The notes under the pieces are model-generated. The model worked only from the letters and a program-made list of their open reading frames with translations, made no database searches and had not been told where the DNA came from. This document shows positions 48,693 through 56,489 of a DNA stretch of 64,000 bases, in pieces; within the stretch, counting starts at the first letter, position 1, and each line of letters starts with the position of its first letter. The DNA comes from an uncultured Sphingomonadaceae bacterium (GTDB taxonomy: Bacteria > Pseudomonadota > Alphaproteobacteria > Sphingomonadales > Sphingomonadaceae): NCBI GenBank assembly GCA_947493215.1, contig CANLQE010000004.1:186001-250000 (forward strand), given 5' to 3'. A program made the position numbers and the translations under genes.

Positions 48693-48706
48693 TTGATCTT
48701 TATCGA
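48693..48706. promoter_or_regulatory. FNR/CRP-family-like box
   Basis: TTGAT-N4-ATCGA matches the FNR consensus TTGAT-N4-ATCAA in nine of ten positions. It sits in the 274-base divergent region between the fusion oxidoreductase (48524) and the CcmI-like gene (48799), 93 bases from the latter. A second FNR-like box lies before ompW at 50706, which suggests shared oxygen control. Confidence 0.45.
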
Positions 48707-48798
48707 CGTTACGCAACAAAATACTTGTCAAACCATTGCGCTTCGCGACAATGCAACCAATCAACCGGGTCGCACCAGTCGAGAAACGAGTTTTATCA

Positions 48799-49794
48799 AT
48801 GACCGAACCAGAACAAGCAGCAAAACCTACGAAAAAGACCGGCGGTAATATCAGCCGTATCGCGCTGATCTTTGCCGCTATTTTAGCTATTGGCGCGGTC
48901 GGGGTGCAGGTATATCGGACAATGGACACCGAGAGCGCGGATAGCGCGACGGGCGCGACAGTAGCAGGCAGCGGGGCCGAAGAGGCACCCAGTGTTGACG
49001 AAGTCATAGCCGGATTAGAGAAAAAGCTGCAAGATGATCCCAAAGACGCCGAGAGTTGGCGGATGCTGGGCTGGAGTTATTTTGAAACCCAGAAATTCGC
49101 CGAATCTGCCACTGCAATGAAACGCGCTACGACGCTCGATCCGAAGAACCCCGAATATTGGTCGATGCTTGGTGAGGCACTGGTGATGTCCAGCGATGGG
49201 CAGCAAGTCCCCGCCGATGCCGCTGACGCATTTAAAAAGGCACTCGCGCTCGACAAAACTGATCCCCGTGCGCGCTATTTCCTAGCGGTGCAGAAAGATA
49301 TTTCCGGCGATCACAAGGGCGCGATTGATGACTGGTTCGCGTTACTCAAAGATACGCCCGCCGACGCCCCTTATGCCGGAGATATTCGCCGGGTCATCGG
49401 GCAGGTCGCGGAAAAAGAAAATATCGACGTCGCGGCAAGGCTTGCGCAGATCACCCCTGCAGCTCCCACAGGTGGCATGTCAACCAACGGACCCGACGTC
49501 GCGACCGCTGCGATTCCCGGACCCAGCCGCCAACAAATGCAGGAGGCAGCTGCCCTGCCCGCTGGCCAGCAGGAAGCGATGATCGCGAATATGGTAGAGG
49601 GCCTCGACAACAGGCTGCAATCTAACCCGAATGACGCCAATGGCTGGATCATGCTGATGCGCAGTCGGTCCCAGTTAGGCCAAACGGTACAGGCTAAAAA
49701 GGCGCTGGCCGACGGACTGGCAGCGTTTAAAAATGATGGCGCAGAGTCAAAGCGGATCCGCGAAGCTGCTATGGCACTGGGTATTGAGGGTTAG
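48799..49794 (+). CDS. CcmI/CycH-like TPR protein
   Basis: Protein of 331 residues: a polar N-terminus, one membrane helix (about residues 20-38, IALIFAAILAIGAVGVQVY), then tetratricopeptide repeats (DPKDAESWRMLGWSYFETQ, DPKNPEYWSMLGEAL, DKTDPRARYFLA) and a C-terminal repeat NPNDANGWIMLMRSRSQLGQ. The repeats resemble the periplasmic part of CcmI/CycH, which delivers apocytochrome c to the haem ligation machinery. The N-terminal two-helix part of classical CcmI and the other ccm genes are not here. Divergent from the operon encoding the ten-haem cytochrome, which needs such maturation. The ATG at 48799 is preferred to 48736. Confidence 0.72.
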   Translation: MTEPEQAAKPTKKTGGNISRIALIFAAILAIGAVGVQVYRTMDTESADSATGATVAGSGAEEAPSVDEVIAGLEKKLQDDPKDAESWRMLGWSYFETQKFAESATAMKRATTLDPKNPEYWSMLGEALVMSSDGQQVPADAADAFKKALALDKTDPRARYFLAVQKDISGDHKGAIDDWFALLKDTPADAPYAGDIRRVIGQVAEKENIDVAARLAQITPAAPTGGMSTNGPDVATAAIPGPSRQQMQEAAALPAGQQEAMIANMVEGLDNRLQSNPNDANGWIMLMRSRSQLGQTVQAKKALADGLAAFKNDGAESKRIREAAMALGIEG

Positions 49795-49954
49795 CTTTGG
49801 CGGTGTGGGCGCCGGTTACCCGAGGATATCCCAGTTTTTGAGTGAGATGATGACAAGATAATCACGGGAAGACACATAGCTGCCAGGTTGTCCCTCCCCA
49901 ACCGCTTTGCATCTTCCCATGATCCTCTCCCGAAACTCCAGCGCTAGTTCATCC

Positions 49955-50623
49955 CTACAGTTTAATTCCCAAGCCTACGCCAATCACAACCGGGTCCAAA
50001 TTAATCCGAACCCGCTGCGTGCCAGCATCCGTCGTGCGTAAGGTCGCCGTGGTATCAACATCGAGATATTTCACATCAAAGTTCAGGACCATCCGGTCAC
50101 TGATCGGAATATCCACACCCGCCTGCAGCGCATAACCAAAGCTGCTTTTCAAGCTCACATCCGTCTCGCCAACGGCTGCTTCCAATGCATCGGTCGCATT
50201 TTCGTTATAGAAAATCGTGTAGTTAATCCCTGCCCCGACATAAGGACGGATCGCCGCATCGGGTGCAAAATGATATTGCGCCGTCAGGGTCGGCGGCAGC
50301 ACCCAGGTGGATGCCAGCCGGCCGATAGTGCCGGTCGTGCCCGAGACACCGCTGGCGCTATGTTTGGTGGTCGCGGCGATCAGCTCAAAACCGAGATTGT
50401 TGGTCGCCATATAGGTGATATCGACTTCCGGCGCAGGGCTGTTATCGACGCTGACCTGCTCGCCGGGAAAAGCGGGCAGAATTGAACCACTTTCTTCGCT
50501 TGGCATCACGTTGATCGCTCGAACGCGAACCAATATGTCACCCTTTTCTGCAAAGGCGGGTGCCGATGTGATGGCCATGCCTGACGCTGCCGCCAGAGCC
50601 AAAAGTTTTGCTGTTTTACGCAT
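49955..50623 (-). CDS. ompW: OmpW-family outer membrane protein
   Basis: Small outer-membrane beta-barrel, 222 residues. A signal peptide (MRKTAKLLALAAASGMAI, cleavage after AFA) is followed by GDILVRVRAINVMP, TYMATNNLGFELIAAT, LPPTLTAQYHFAP, RPYVGAGINYTIFYNE and the ending VDTTATLR ... IGVGLGIKL, all typical OmpW strands. The barrel forms a narrow hydrophobic channel. In enterobacteria OmpW responds to oxygen through FNR, which agrees with the FNR-like boxes upstream here. Monocistronic. Confidence 0.9.
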   Translation of the reverse strand: MRKTAKLLALAAASGMAITSAPAFAEKGDILVRVRAINVMPSEESGSILPAFPGEQVSVDNSPAPEVDITYMATNNLGFELIAATTKHSASGVSGTTGTIGRLASTWVLPPTLTAQYHFAPDAAIRPYVGAGINYTIFYNENATDALEAAVGETDVSLKSSFGYALQAGVDIPISDRMVLNFDVKYLDVDTTATLRTTDAGTQRVRINLDPVVIGVGLGIKL

Positions 50624-50683
50624 TGGAAAAATCCTTCTTACTTAGTCCCCAATGGTGGTTAGGGAGGGCAAGAAGAGGCCGCA

Positions 50684-50697
50684 TTGATCCAGCGCAA
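50684..50697. promoter_or_regulatory. Second, degenerate FNR-like site before ompW
   Basis: TTGAT-N4-CGCAA: one good half-site and one poor one, nine bases from the stronger box at 50706-50719. Possibly an auxiliary site; weak on its own. Confidence 0.25.
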
Positions 50698-50705
50698 GAA
50701 TCCGG

Positions 50706-50719
50706 TTGATCTAGGTCAA
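50706..50719. promoter_or_regulatory. FNR-like box upstream of ompW
   Basis: TTGAT-CTAG-GTCAA differs from the FNR consensus TTGAT-N4-ATCAA at one base. It lies 83-96 bases before the ompW start on the minus strand, a suitable distance for an activator site. The nearest other gene on this side is the end of amn, so ompW is the probable target. Confidence 0.55.
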
Positions 50720-50743
50720 CAGCACAAATCTCTGGGCATGGCC

Positions 50744-50768
50744 ATCCTCTCCCCTTGAGGGAGAGGAT
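50744..50768. terminator. Hairpin after amn (possible terminator)
   Basis: Perfect 10-base inverted repeat ATCCTCTCCC / GGGAGAGGAT with a 5-base loop, seven bases after the amn stop. No run of T follows in the amn direction, so it may be a rho-dependent end, a 3' stabilising hairpin, or a copy of the short CCTCTCCC-type intergenic repeats common in bacteria. Confidence 0.45.
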
Positions 50769-50775
50769 TTAGGGT

Positions 50776-52233
50776 TTACCGGAACAAAGGCTCACCAAAG
50801 CTACGCAGTTTTCGGCTGTGCAACGTCCCCGCGTCCGCTTCTTTGGCCAGCAGATCAATCGTTCGTAAGCCAATCGCCAAATGCTGTCCGACGCGTTCTT
50901 GATAAAAGGCATCGGCCATGCCGGGCAGCTTAATCTCACCATGTAGCGGCTTGTCCGACGCACATAGCAATGTTCCGTACGGCACTCGGTAACGATAGCC
51001 GTTGGCAGCTACAGTCGCGGACTCCATATCAATCGCAATGGCGCGGGACTGATTCAGCCGCTTGGCAATTTGTTCAAAGCGTAGTTCCCAGTTGCGGTCA
51101 CCTGTGGTGACCACTGTGCCTGTGCGCAAATGCTGTTTGAGCTCTGACTGATCAATGCCGGTTTCTTCCTGTACCGCTTTGGTAAGCGCCAATTGCACTT
51201 CGGCAATGGTCGGCAAGGGAATGCTCGGTGGCAGAACATCGTCCAGCACATTGTCGTCACGCAGATAGGCGTGGGCGAGAACATAGTCCCCCAACCGCTG
51301 CGTCCGGCGCAGTGCACCGCAGTGGCCGATCATCAGCCAGACATGTGGGCGCAAGACGGCCAAGTGATCGGTAATCGTCTTCGCATTGGACGGGCCAACA
51401 CCCATATTGACCAGCGTAACACCGGGGCTGCCATCTTTACGGACGAGATGATAGGCTGGCATTTGCGGTGGCTTGGCGATGGGCGGGCATGATGGATTTC
51501 CATCCGTGCCAGTAACTCGATTGCCCGGTTCAACCAGCATTTCTGCCTTGCCGGATTTGACTTCTTCCAGACCAAATTCAATAAATTCGTCAACATAGCG
51601 CTGATAATTTGTGAACAGGATGAAGGGTTGGAAATATTCCGGATCAGTCGCGCAATAGTGGCGGATACGGTGCAGCGAATAATCGACCCGCTCGGCAGTG
51701 AATAGCGACAGCGCGCTATCGACATCATCCTGAAAAATCTGACCGCCATCGACAATCTCGTCGTTGGTTTTGACCAGATTGGGGGTGTGAAAATGATTGG
51801 GCAGCGCGTCCTTGCGCTCCCGGTCGAGACCACCAGCGGCATTTTCGATCGCAAAGGCGAGCGGGATGGGGGTGTCTGACAGTCCAACATGGATTTTCGC
51901 AGTGAAGATGCGGTTGATCCGCTCCAGTTGATCGAGCAAATAGCTACGATAGAGCGTAGGTTGGGTGATCGTGGTGCTGTAGCAGTTAATGTCCGAAATC
52001 CGGCCCGACGCCAGATTGCTGGTTTCGGTGGCCTGAGCAGCAGGAATTTCCACCGAAATCACCGGGTAGACGCCCTGTTCGCGGTCACCGACGGCCAAAT
52101 CGCCCTTTGCATAACGGGCAAAGCGTTCGGTGATCAGATCAATTTGTTCTTTGTAGAGTTTTTCGAGAAGAGCGACGGCCTCTGCCGGGCTGTCGCATAG
52201 CGCCAAAGATTGGCGTGGGGAAGAAGTTGTCAT
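50776..52233 (-). CDS. amn: AMP nucleosidase
   Basis: Cytosolic enzyme of 485 residues splitting AMP into adenine and ribose 5-phosphate, affecting adenylate balance. N-terminal domain features include YPVISVEIPAA and the RISDINCYSTTITQPTLYR segment; the C-terminal phosphorylase-like catalytic domain has VNMGVGPSNAKTITDHLA, MIGHCGALRRTQRLGDYVLA, TGDRNWELR and AIDMESATVAANGYRYRVPYGTLL with the catalytic glutamate/aspartate region. Length is typical. It follows the ATP12 gene by 56 bases. Confidence 0.94.
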   Translation of the reverse strand: MTTSSPRQSLALCDSPAEAVALLEKLYKEQIDLITERFARYAKGDLAVGDREQGVYPVISVEIPAAQATETSNLASGRISDINCYSTTITQPTLYRSYLLDQLERINRIFTAKIHVGLSDTPIPLAFAIENAAGGLDRERKDALPNHFHTPNLVKTNDEIVDGGQIFQDDVDSALSLFTAERVDYSLHRIRHYCATDPEYFQPFILFTNYQRYVDEFIEFGLEEVKSGKAEMLVEPGNRVTGTDGNPSCPPIAKPPQMPAYHLVRKDGSPGVTLVNMGVGPSNAKTITDHLAVLRPHVWLMIGHCGALRRTQRLGDYVLAHAYLRDDNVLDDVLPPSIPLPTIAEVQLALTKAVQEETGIDQSELKQHLRTGTVVTTGDRNWELRFEQIAKRLNQSRAIAIDMESATVAANGYRYRVPYGTLLCASDKPLHGEIKLPGMADAFYQERVGQHLAIGLRTIDLLAKEADAGTLHSRKLRSFGEPLFR

Positions 52234-52289
52234 GTAGTCTCCGTTTACAGTTGAAGGTCTGTAGCGGAAAATGCGTCAAAAGGGAAAAA

Positions 52290-52988
52290 CTAACTGCGGG
52301 ACAGCACAAGAAATTGCACGGCAGCGTCAAATTCTGCCTGTTTGATCTCGCGGGTGGCGACTGCCAAATCATCCCGGCCCCATTGCTCTTCCTGCCAAAG
52401 TTCTTCCAAGTTCATCAACGGCCAAAGCGTATCGGCGTCATAGGCGCCTTCGATAAGCGCCAATATCGCTACTAAAGATCCCGCAAGCCCGACCAGCGAA
52501 AGCATAGCAGCGACGGTAAAATCATCTTGTGTTTCGACCGCTTCGGACAGACGGGCGATGGTTTGCTCTGACTGCGATTGGTGCATAATACCGTGGGTCA
52601 GAGTGAAGCTGACATCATAGCGCGTACGGGCCCAATCCAGCAGCGGGTCCCATTGTTCCGCTTGATGATCAGCCAAGGCTTGCTGACTTTCATCGCCGCG
52701 GTAGTAGAGCATATCGCTATCGGAAAATGCCGCGATACGCCCAATGATCCGTTCTCGCTCGTTCACTACTTGATCGAGCGCGCCTTGCGCCAAAGCGGTG
52801 AGCGGCATTGTAGCCGGATCAATATCCTCCCCCTGTGCGGCCCATTCTGCAGCAATTGCCTCAGTTAGTTGTAATGTTGGCAGATTCAGCGGGTTTCGCG
52901 CTGGTGTTTTGATCGGCCTCCCGTCCAGCTCAATCGCGAAACCGTTGTCCGTCGATACGCAAGCGGTCTGCTTATAAAATCTTTTCAT
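52290..52988 (-). CDS. ATP12-family F1-ATPase assembly chaperone
   Basis: Protein of about 232 residues matching ATP12, the chaperone that binds the alpha subunit of F1-ATPase; in bacteria it is essentially an alphaproteobacterial gene. MKRFYKQ at the start, FAIELDGRPIKTPARNPL, IAAEWAAQGEDIDPATMPLT, the DMLYYRGDESQQALADHQAEQWDPLL segment (shown in part) and HGIMHQSQ are typical. The ATG at 52988 overlaps the upstream gene by 17 bases; the frame from 53033 is less likely. Confidence 0.9.
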   Translation of the reverse strand: MKRFYKQTACVSTDNGFAIELDGRPIKTPARNPLNLPTLQLTEAIAAEWAAQGEDIDPATMPLTALAQGALDQVVNERERIIGRIAAFSDSDMLYYRGDESQQALADHQAEQWDPLLDWARTRYDVSFTLTHGIMHQSQSEQTIARLSEAVETQDDFTVAAMLSLVGLAGSLVAILALIEGAYDADTLWPLMNLEELWQEEQWGRDDLAVATREIKQAEFDAAVQFLVLSRS

Positions 52989-53277
52989 CAGCAGCTTCTT
53001 TTTCGGTCTGTTCAAGAACCTGTCGTTTGACAAACGACCGGACCATCACGAGAGGGATGACCCAGGTTTGTGCCAGACCGATTACGACCAAAACATAACC
53101 GACAGCCGCAGGAATGCTGGCCAACCGCCCCAAGGCAATGGCAATGCCCAGCATGAGTATCGCAATGCCCAGAAGTCGGATGATACTGACCATGAAATGC
53201 AGCTGCTTTGCCTGCTTTTCCTTTTCCGGATCAGCAACATAAATGGGATCGTCAGAGGGTTCCAGCGGCTTGGTCAT
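52972..53277 (-). CDS. Small membrane protein with two helices
   Basis: Product of 101 residues. A charged N-terminus (EPSDDPIYVADPEKEKQAKQ) precedes two hydrophobic helices (about 28-48 and 55-78) and a charged C-terminal tail. No family recognised. It overlaps the HAD gene by four bases and the ATP12 gene by 17, so it belongs to that operon; a role near the membrane ATP synthase is only a guess from its neighbour. Confidence 0.65.
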   Translation of the reverse strand: MTKPLEPSDDPIYVADPEKEKQAKQLHFMVSIIRLLGIAILMLGIAIALGRLASIPAAVGYVLVVIGLAQTWVIPLVMVRSFVKRQVLEQTEKEAADEKIL

Positions 53278-53927
53278 TGGTTCAGGGTCTCATATAGTTC
53301 GTTCATTGTTACCGCGACGATTTGCGCGCCTGCTGAGAGCAACTCATGGCTGTCATGATAGCCCCAATCGACCCCAATTGCACGCACCCCGGCGTTAACC
53401 CCCATTTCCATATCGAAGGTCGTATCGCCGATCATCGCTGTGGTTTCGACGGCAGCACCGGCTTCGGTTATCGCCAGTTGCACCATCGCGGGATGCGGCT
53501 TGGAAGGATGGCGATCAGCGGTCTGCAAGGTAACAAACCGATTGGTCAGGCCATGGATTTCGAGAACATGATTGAGCCCGCGATCAGACTTTCCAGTAGC
53601 GACACCAAGCACCCAGCCATCGCTTTCCAGCCGGTCAATCAAATCAAGCAAACCATCATAAAGCGGTTCGTGCACTCCGCCTTGCTGACGCATTTCGAAG
53701 AAGCCGTCACGGTACGACTGGGTCACAGCAGTAACCAATGGTTCTTCCTCGCCTGGCAACAGCTGACGCACCGCTTCCTGCAGACTGAGGCCGACGATCC
53801 GTCGGGTCTTGTGATGATCGGGCGGGGTTAGACCATGGGCGACAAAAGCCTGATCCATCGAAGCGCAGATATTGGCTTGGCTATCGACCATCGTGCCATC
53901 GCAATCAAACAGAGCGAGTTTGTTCAT
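53274..53927 (-). CDS. HAD-superfamily phosphatase (Gph-like)
   Basis: Cytosolic HAD phosphatase, 217 residues. Motif I FDCDGTMVDSQ, motif II VATGKS, motif III lysine in SKPHPAMV, and motif IV MIGDTTFDMEMG are complete, and the alpha-helical cap is of the subfamily I type found in phosphoglycolate phosphatase and pyrophosphatase relatives. Substrate uncertain. Overlaps the PaiB-like gene by four bases and the following membrane protein by four. Confidence 0.87.
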   Translation of the reverse strand: MNKLALFDCDGTMVDSQANICASMDQAFVAHGLTPPDHHKTRRIVGLSLQEAVRQLLPGEEEPLVTAVTQSYRDGFFEMRQQGGVHEPLYDGLLDLIDRLESDGWVLGVATGKSDRGLNHVLEIHGLTNRFVTLQTADRHPSKPHPAMVQLAITEAGAAVETTAMIGDTTFDMEMGVNAGVRAIGVDWGYHDSHELLSAGAQIVAVTMNELYETLNQ

Positions 53928-54559
53928 TTTGGACTAAACTCCCGCATCATATGAGCGATTGCCCGGCGGCCAATAGCATCCAGCGCATCCGCGGCATTGT
54001 CACGCGCAACGGCGGGTTTGTTCTGACTAAGCTTGGCGGTGGACCGCCATGCTTTAATTTCCATCTCAAAACCGACTATAGCATCGACCATCTTGTTGAA
54101 TTTACCGGCATCCATCTTGTCGCGGTGCCATGGTGTCTTGGGCGCGAGCTTCGCTTCATTCTGTTCCGCTAAATCATCCAGCAGAGCGATAAGGCCTTCC
54201 CGTTCCATTTCACGGACTGTGCCTTCCAGTTCCAGCGTGAGATAATTCCATGTCGGAACCTGATCATCGATCCCATACCAGTCCGGGCTGATATAGGCTT
54301 CCGGTCCATTGATCACACAAAGCGCTGTTAGGCCAACTAAGGATTTGGTCAGCGCGTTACCGCGCGACAAATGAAATTGGAGCGCGCCATCGCCGGTGGA
54401 AAAGACCGGAACATGGGCGACACGGGGGCCGTCTGGCGTGGTGGCGAAAATCATGCCGAAGCCGATTTGGGCGATCAGCGCCTCGAGCGCAGCCCGTTCA
54501 TCGGCATCATTATGGTCATTGCCCGACTTGGGCCATCTAAACGCGGGATCGGGATGCAT
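53924..54559 (-). CDS. FMN-binding PaiB-like protein
   Basis: Protein of 211 residues of the PaiB (FMN-binding negative transcriptional regulator) family. Visible marks: HVPVFSTGDGALQFHLSRGNAL, VINGPEAYISPDWYG, VPTWNYLTLELEGTV and a C-terminal helical part with WRSTAKLSQNKPA. The split-barrel fold binds FMN; DNA binding has been proposed for the Bacillus protein, but many bacterial homologues may be oxidoreductases. Its ATG overlaps the rluC stop. Confidence 0.85.
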   Translation of the reverse strand: MHPDPAFRWPKSGNDHNDADERAALEALIAQIGFGMIFATTPDGPRVAHVPVFSTGDGALQFHLSRGNALTKSLVGLTALCVINGPEAYISPDWYGIDDQVPTWNYLTLELEGTVREMEREGLIALLDDLAEQNEAKLAPKTPWHRDKMDAGKFNKMVDAIVGFEMEIKAWRSTAKLSQNKPAVARDNAADALDAIGRRAIAHMMREFSPK

Positions 54560-55842
54560 TAACGGCTCTTTTGTTTGACTTTGGCTTTGTGCGGCATGTT
54601 TTTCTTGTGCGTCGCTTTTCCGGCATTGGGGCGTTCCCGCTTGGTCGGTTTGCCCGCTTTGGTCGGCTTACCCTCCGTCTCACCACGTCCCCGGCGTTCG
54701 CCGCGTTTGTCTTTGCGGACTTGTTTGGCATGGGCGCGGCCCTGCTGTTTGCGCACCGCTTTGCCACCGGGCTTTTTCTCATCGAGCGGAAGATCGCCCA
54801 AGCTGAGGTCAAGACCCAGATTTTCGACCGTCTCGGCAAAATGCTTGGGAAGCTCTGCCTTTACATCCAGATTATGTCCATCAGGATGTTCGATTTTCAA
54901 GCGGCGCGCGTGCAGATGCATTTTCCGACTGATTGATCCCGTCAAAAACGCTTCTTTACCGCCATATTTGCCGTCACCCAATATCGGGTGACCGATGGCT
55001 GCCATGTGCACACGCAGCTGATGGGTCCGTCCGGTAAACGGCTGTAGTTCAACCCAGCACGCCCGATTGCCAGCACGTTCGATAATCCGGTAGCGCGATT
55101 TTGCAGACTGCCCGTTTTCCTCATCGACATGCATTTTTTCGCCGCCGGAACCGGGTTGTTTGGAAAGCGGCAAGTCAATCATGCCATCCGCAATTTCCGG
55201 CACACCCATGACAAGCGCCCAGTAAACTTTGCGCGCTGTGCGTCCAGAAAAACGTTTTGAGAAAAAGGAAGCTGCTCCAGGCGACCGCGCCAACAGGATC
55301 GCGCCACTGGTATCCTTGTCGAGCCGGTGCACCAGCTTAGGCCGACCTTTCGCATCATAGGTAAGCGCGTCGAGCAGCCCGTCCAGATGGGTGGTGGTCT
55401 TACTGCCGCCCTGCGTTGCCAATCCCGGTGGTTTGTTGACCACAATGGCGGATTTATCTTTGTGAATCACCAGCTCTTTGGCAAAATTAATCTGATCTTG
55501 TGACAGTTCGGTGCGCGGCTTAGCAACCCGGCCCGGGCGTTCGATCTCAGCAGGTGGTACGCGAATGACCTGCCCTTCTTTGATCCGGTCCCCGGGACTG
55601 ATCCGTTTACCATCCAGCCGCAATTGACCGGTCCGTGACCAGCGTGACACAACATTAAACGGCACATCTTCCATGTGACGTTTGAACCAGCGGTCCAGCC
55701 GGATATCATCATCGTCAGCCGACACGGTAAATTGCCGTACATCAAGCACTTTGAGCGCCTGCTTCTGATCTTTCAGCGTGCCCTGACCCTCTGGCTTTTC
55801 AGCCTCTGAGCCGCTTTCGGCAGTGGGATCGAATGTCGTCAT
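54559..55842 (-). CDS. rluC: RluC-type 23S rRNA pseudouridine synthase
   Basis: Cytosolic RluA-family enzyme of about 427 residues. An S4 RNA-binding domain (RLDRWFKRHMEDVPFNVVSRW in part, RLDGKRI) is followed by the synthase domain: VVNKPPGLATQGG, the catalytic LVHRLDKDTSGAIL with its aspartate, LQPFTGRTHQLRVHM and HARRLKIEHPDG. The last about 80 residues are a Lys/Arg-rich tail not seen in the E. coli protein, probably for RNA contact. The ATG at 55842 overlaps the crcB stop by four bases. Confidence 0.87.
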   Translation of the reverse strand: MTTFDPTAESGSEAEKPEGQGTLKDQKQALKVLDVRQFTVSADDDDIRLDRWFKRHMEDVPFNVVSRWSRTGQLRLDGKRISPGDRIKEGQVIRVPPAEIERPGRVAKPRTELSQDQINFAKELVIHKDKSAIVVNKPPGLATQGGSKTTTHLDGLLDALTYDAKGRPKLVHRLDKDTSGAILLARSPGAASFFSKRFSGRTARKVYWALVMGVPEIADGMIDLPLSKQPGSGGEKMHVDEENGQSAKSRYRIIERAGNRACWVELQPFTGRTHQLRVHMAAIGHPILGDGKYGGKEAFLTGSISRKMHLHARRLKIEHPDGHNLDVKAELPKHFAETVENLGLDLSLGDLPLDEKKPGGKAVRKQQGRAHAKQVRKDKRGERRGRGETEGKPTKAGKPTKRERPNAGKATHKKNMPHKAKVKQKSR

Positions 55843-56216
55843 GCTATTGCCCTTATGGCCATTAAGCCCGCAAATAGCGCGAGCACCGAACCGATAACGG
55901 ATAGTAACGCATAGCCCAAAGCCATGCCCCAATTTCCGCGCTCAATCATATTTAAAACTTCCAAACTAAAAGCTGAAAAGGTCGTAAAACCGCCCAGCAA
56001 ACCGACGCCAAGCAGTAACCGCCATGGCTCGTCGACAAAATCACTGCGCGCCAGCACACCGGCCAGCACGCCCATTAACAACCCGCCCAGTAAATTGGCG
56101 ATCAACGTGCCAAAAGGAAGGCCGGTTCCGCCCCAATGAAAAACTAGCCGCCCGAGATTATAGCGTGCTGCTGCACCAACCGCGCCGCCAGCCATGACAA
56201 GAAGGGTTGCGTTCAT
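55839..56216 (-). CDS. crcB: Fluoride channel CrcB/Fluc
   Basis: Inner-membrane protein of 125 residues with four helices, exporting fluoride as a dual-topology dimer. GGAVGAAARYNLGRL, GTLIANLLGG and GLLGGFTTFSAFSLE, with the fluoride-path Phe and Asn positions, are conserved. No fluoride riboswitch was recognised upstream, and it sits within the rluC operon. Confidence 0.93.
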   Translation of the reverse strand: MNATLLVMAGGAVGAAARYNLGRLVFHWGGTGLPFGTLIANLLGGLLMGVLAGVLARSDFVDEPWRLLLGVGLLGGFTTFSAFSLEVLNMIERGNWGMALGYALLSVIGSVLALFAGLMAIRAIA

Positions 56217-56225
56217 GAGGCTGCC

Positions 56226-56489
56226 TTAGTCCGCTTGAACGGAATTTCCAAGCAGATCATGCGTCAACCATAACCGGATCGCCGTTGCCAACCCCGGAGG
56301 TTCATCTGCATCGAGCCGCTTTACATCAATCTGTGCCACCAACGCGTTGACCGGCAGCTCCTGTCTTTCGGCAGCTTCCCGGAGCAATTTCCAAAATAGC
56401 GGCTCCAGCGTGATTGAGGTCTGATGTCCCGCAATCGTGATACTGCGTTTCACCGGCGGATGGAAAATATCTTCCGGGCTTAAATCCAT
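56226..56489 (-). CDS. Ribbon-helix-helix domain protein
   Basis: Protein of 87 residues. VKRSITIAGHQTSITLEPLFWKLLREAAE reads as a beta strand followed by two helices (quoted here only in outline), the pattern of the RHH_4 family common in alphaproteobacteria. These are predicted DNA-binding proteins without known targets. It overlaps the hemH end by ten bases and precedes crcB by nine. Confidence 0.75.
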   Translation of the reverse strand: MDLSPEDIFHPPVKRSITIAGHQTSITLEPLFWKLLREAAERQELPVNALVAQIDVKRLDADEPPGLATAIRLWLTHDLLGNSVQAD

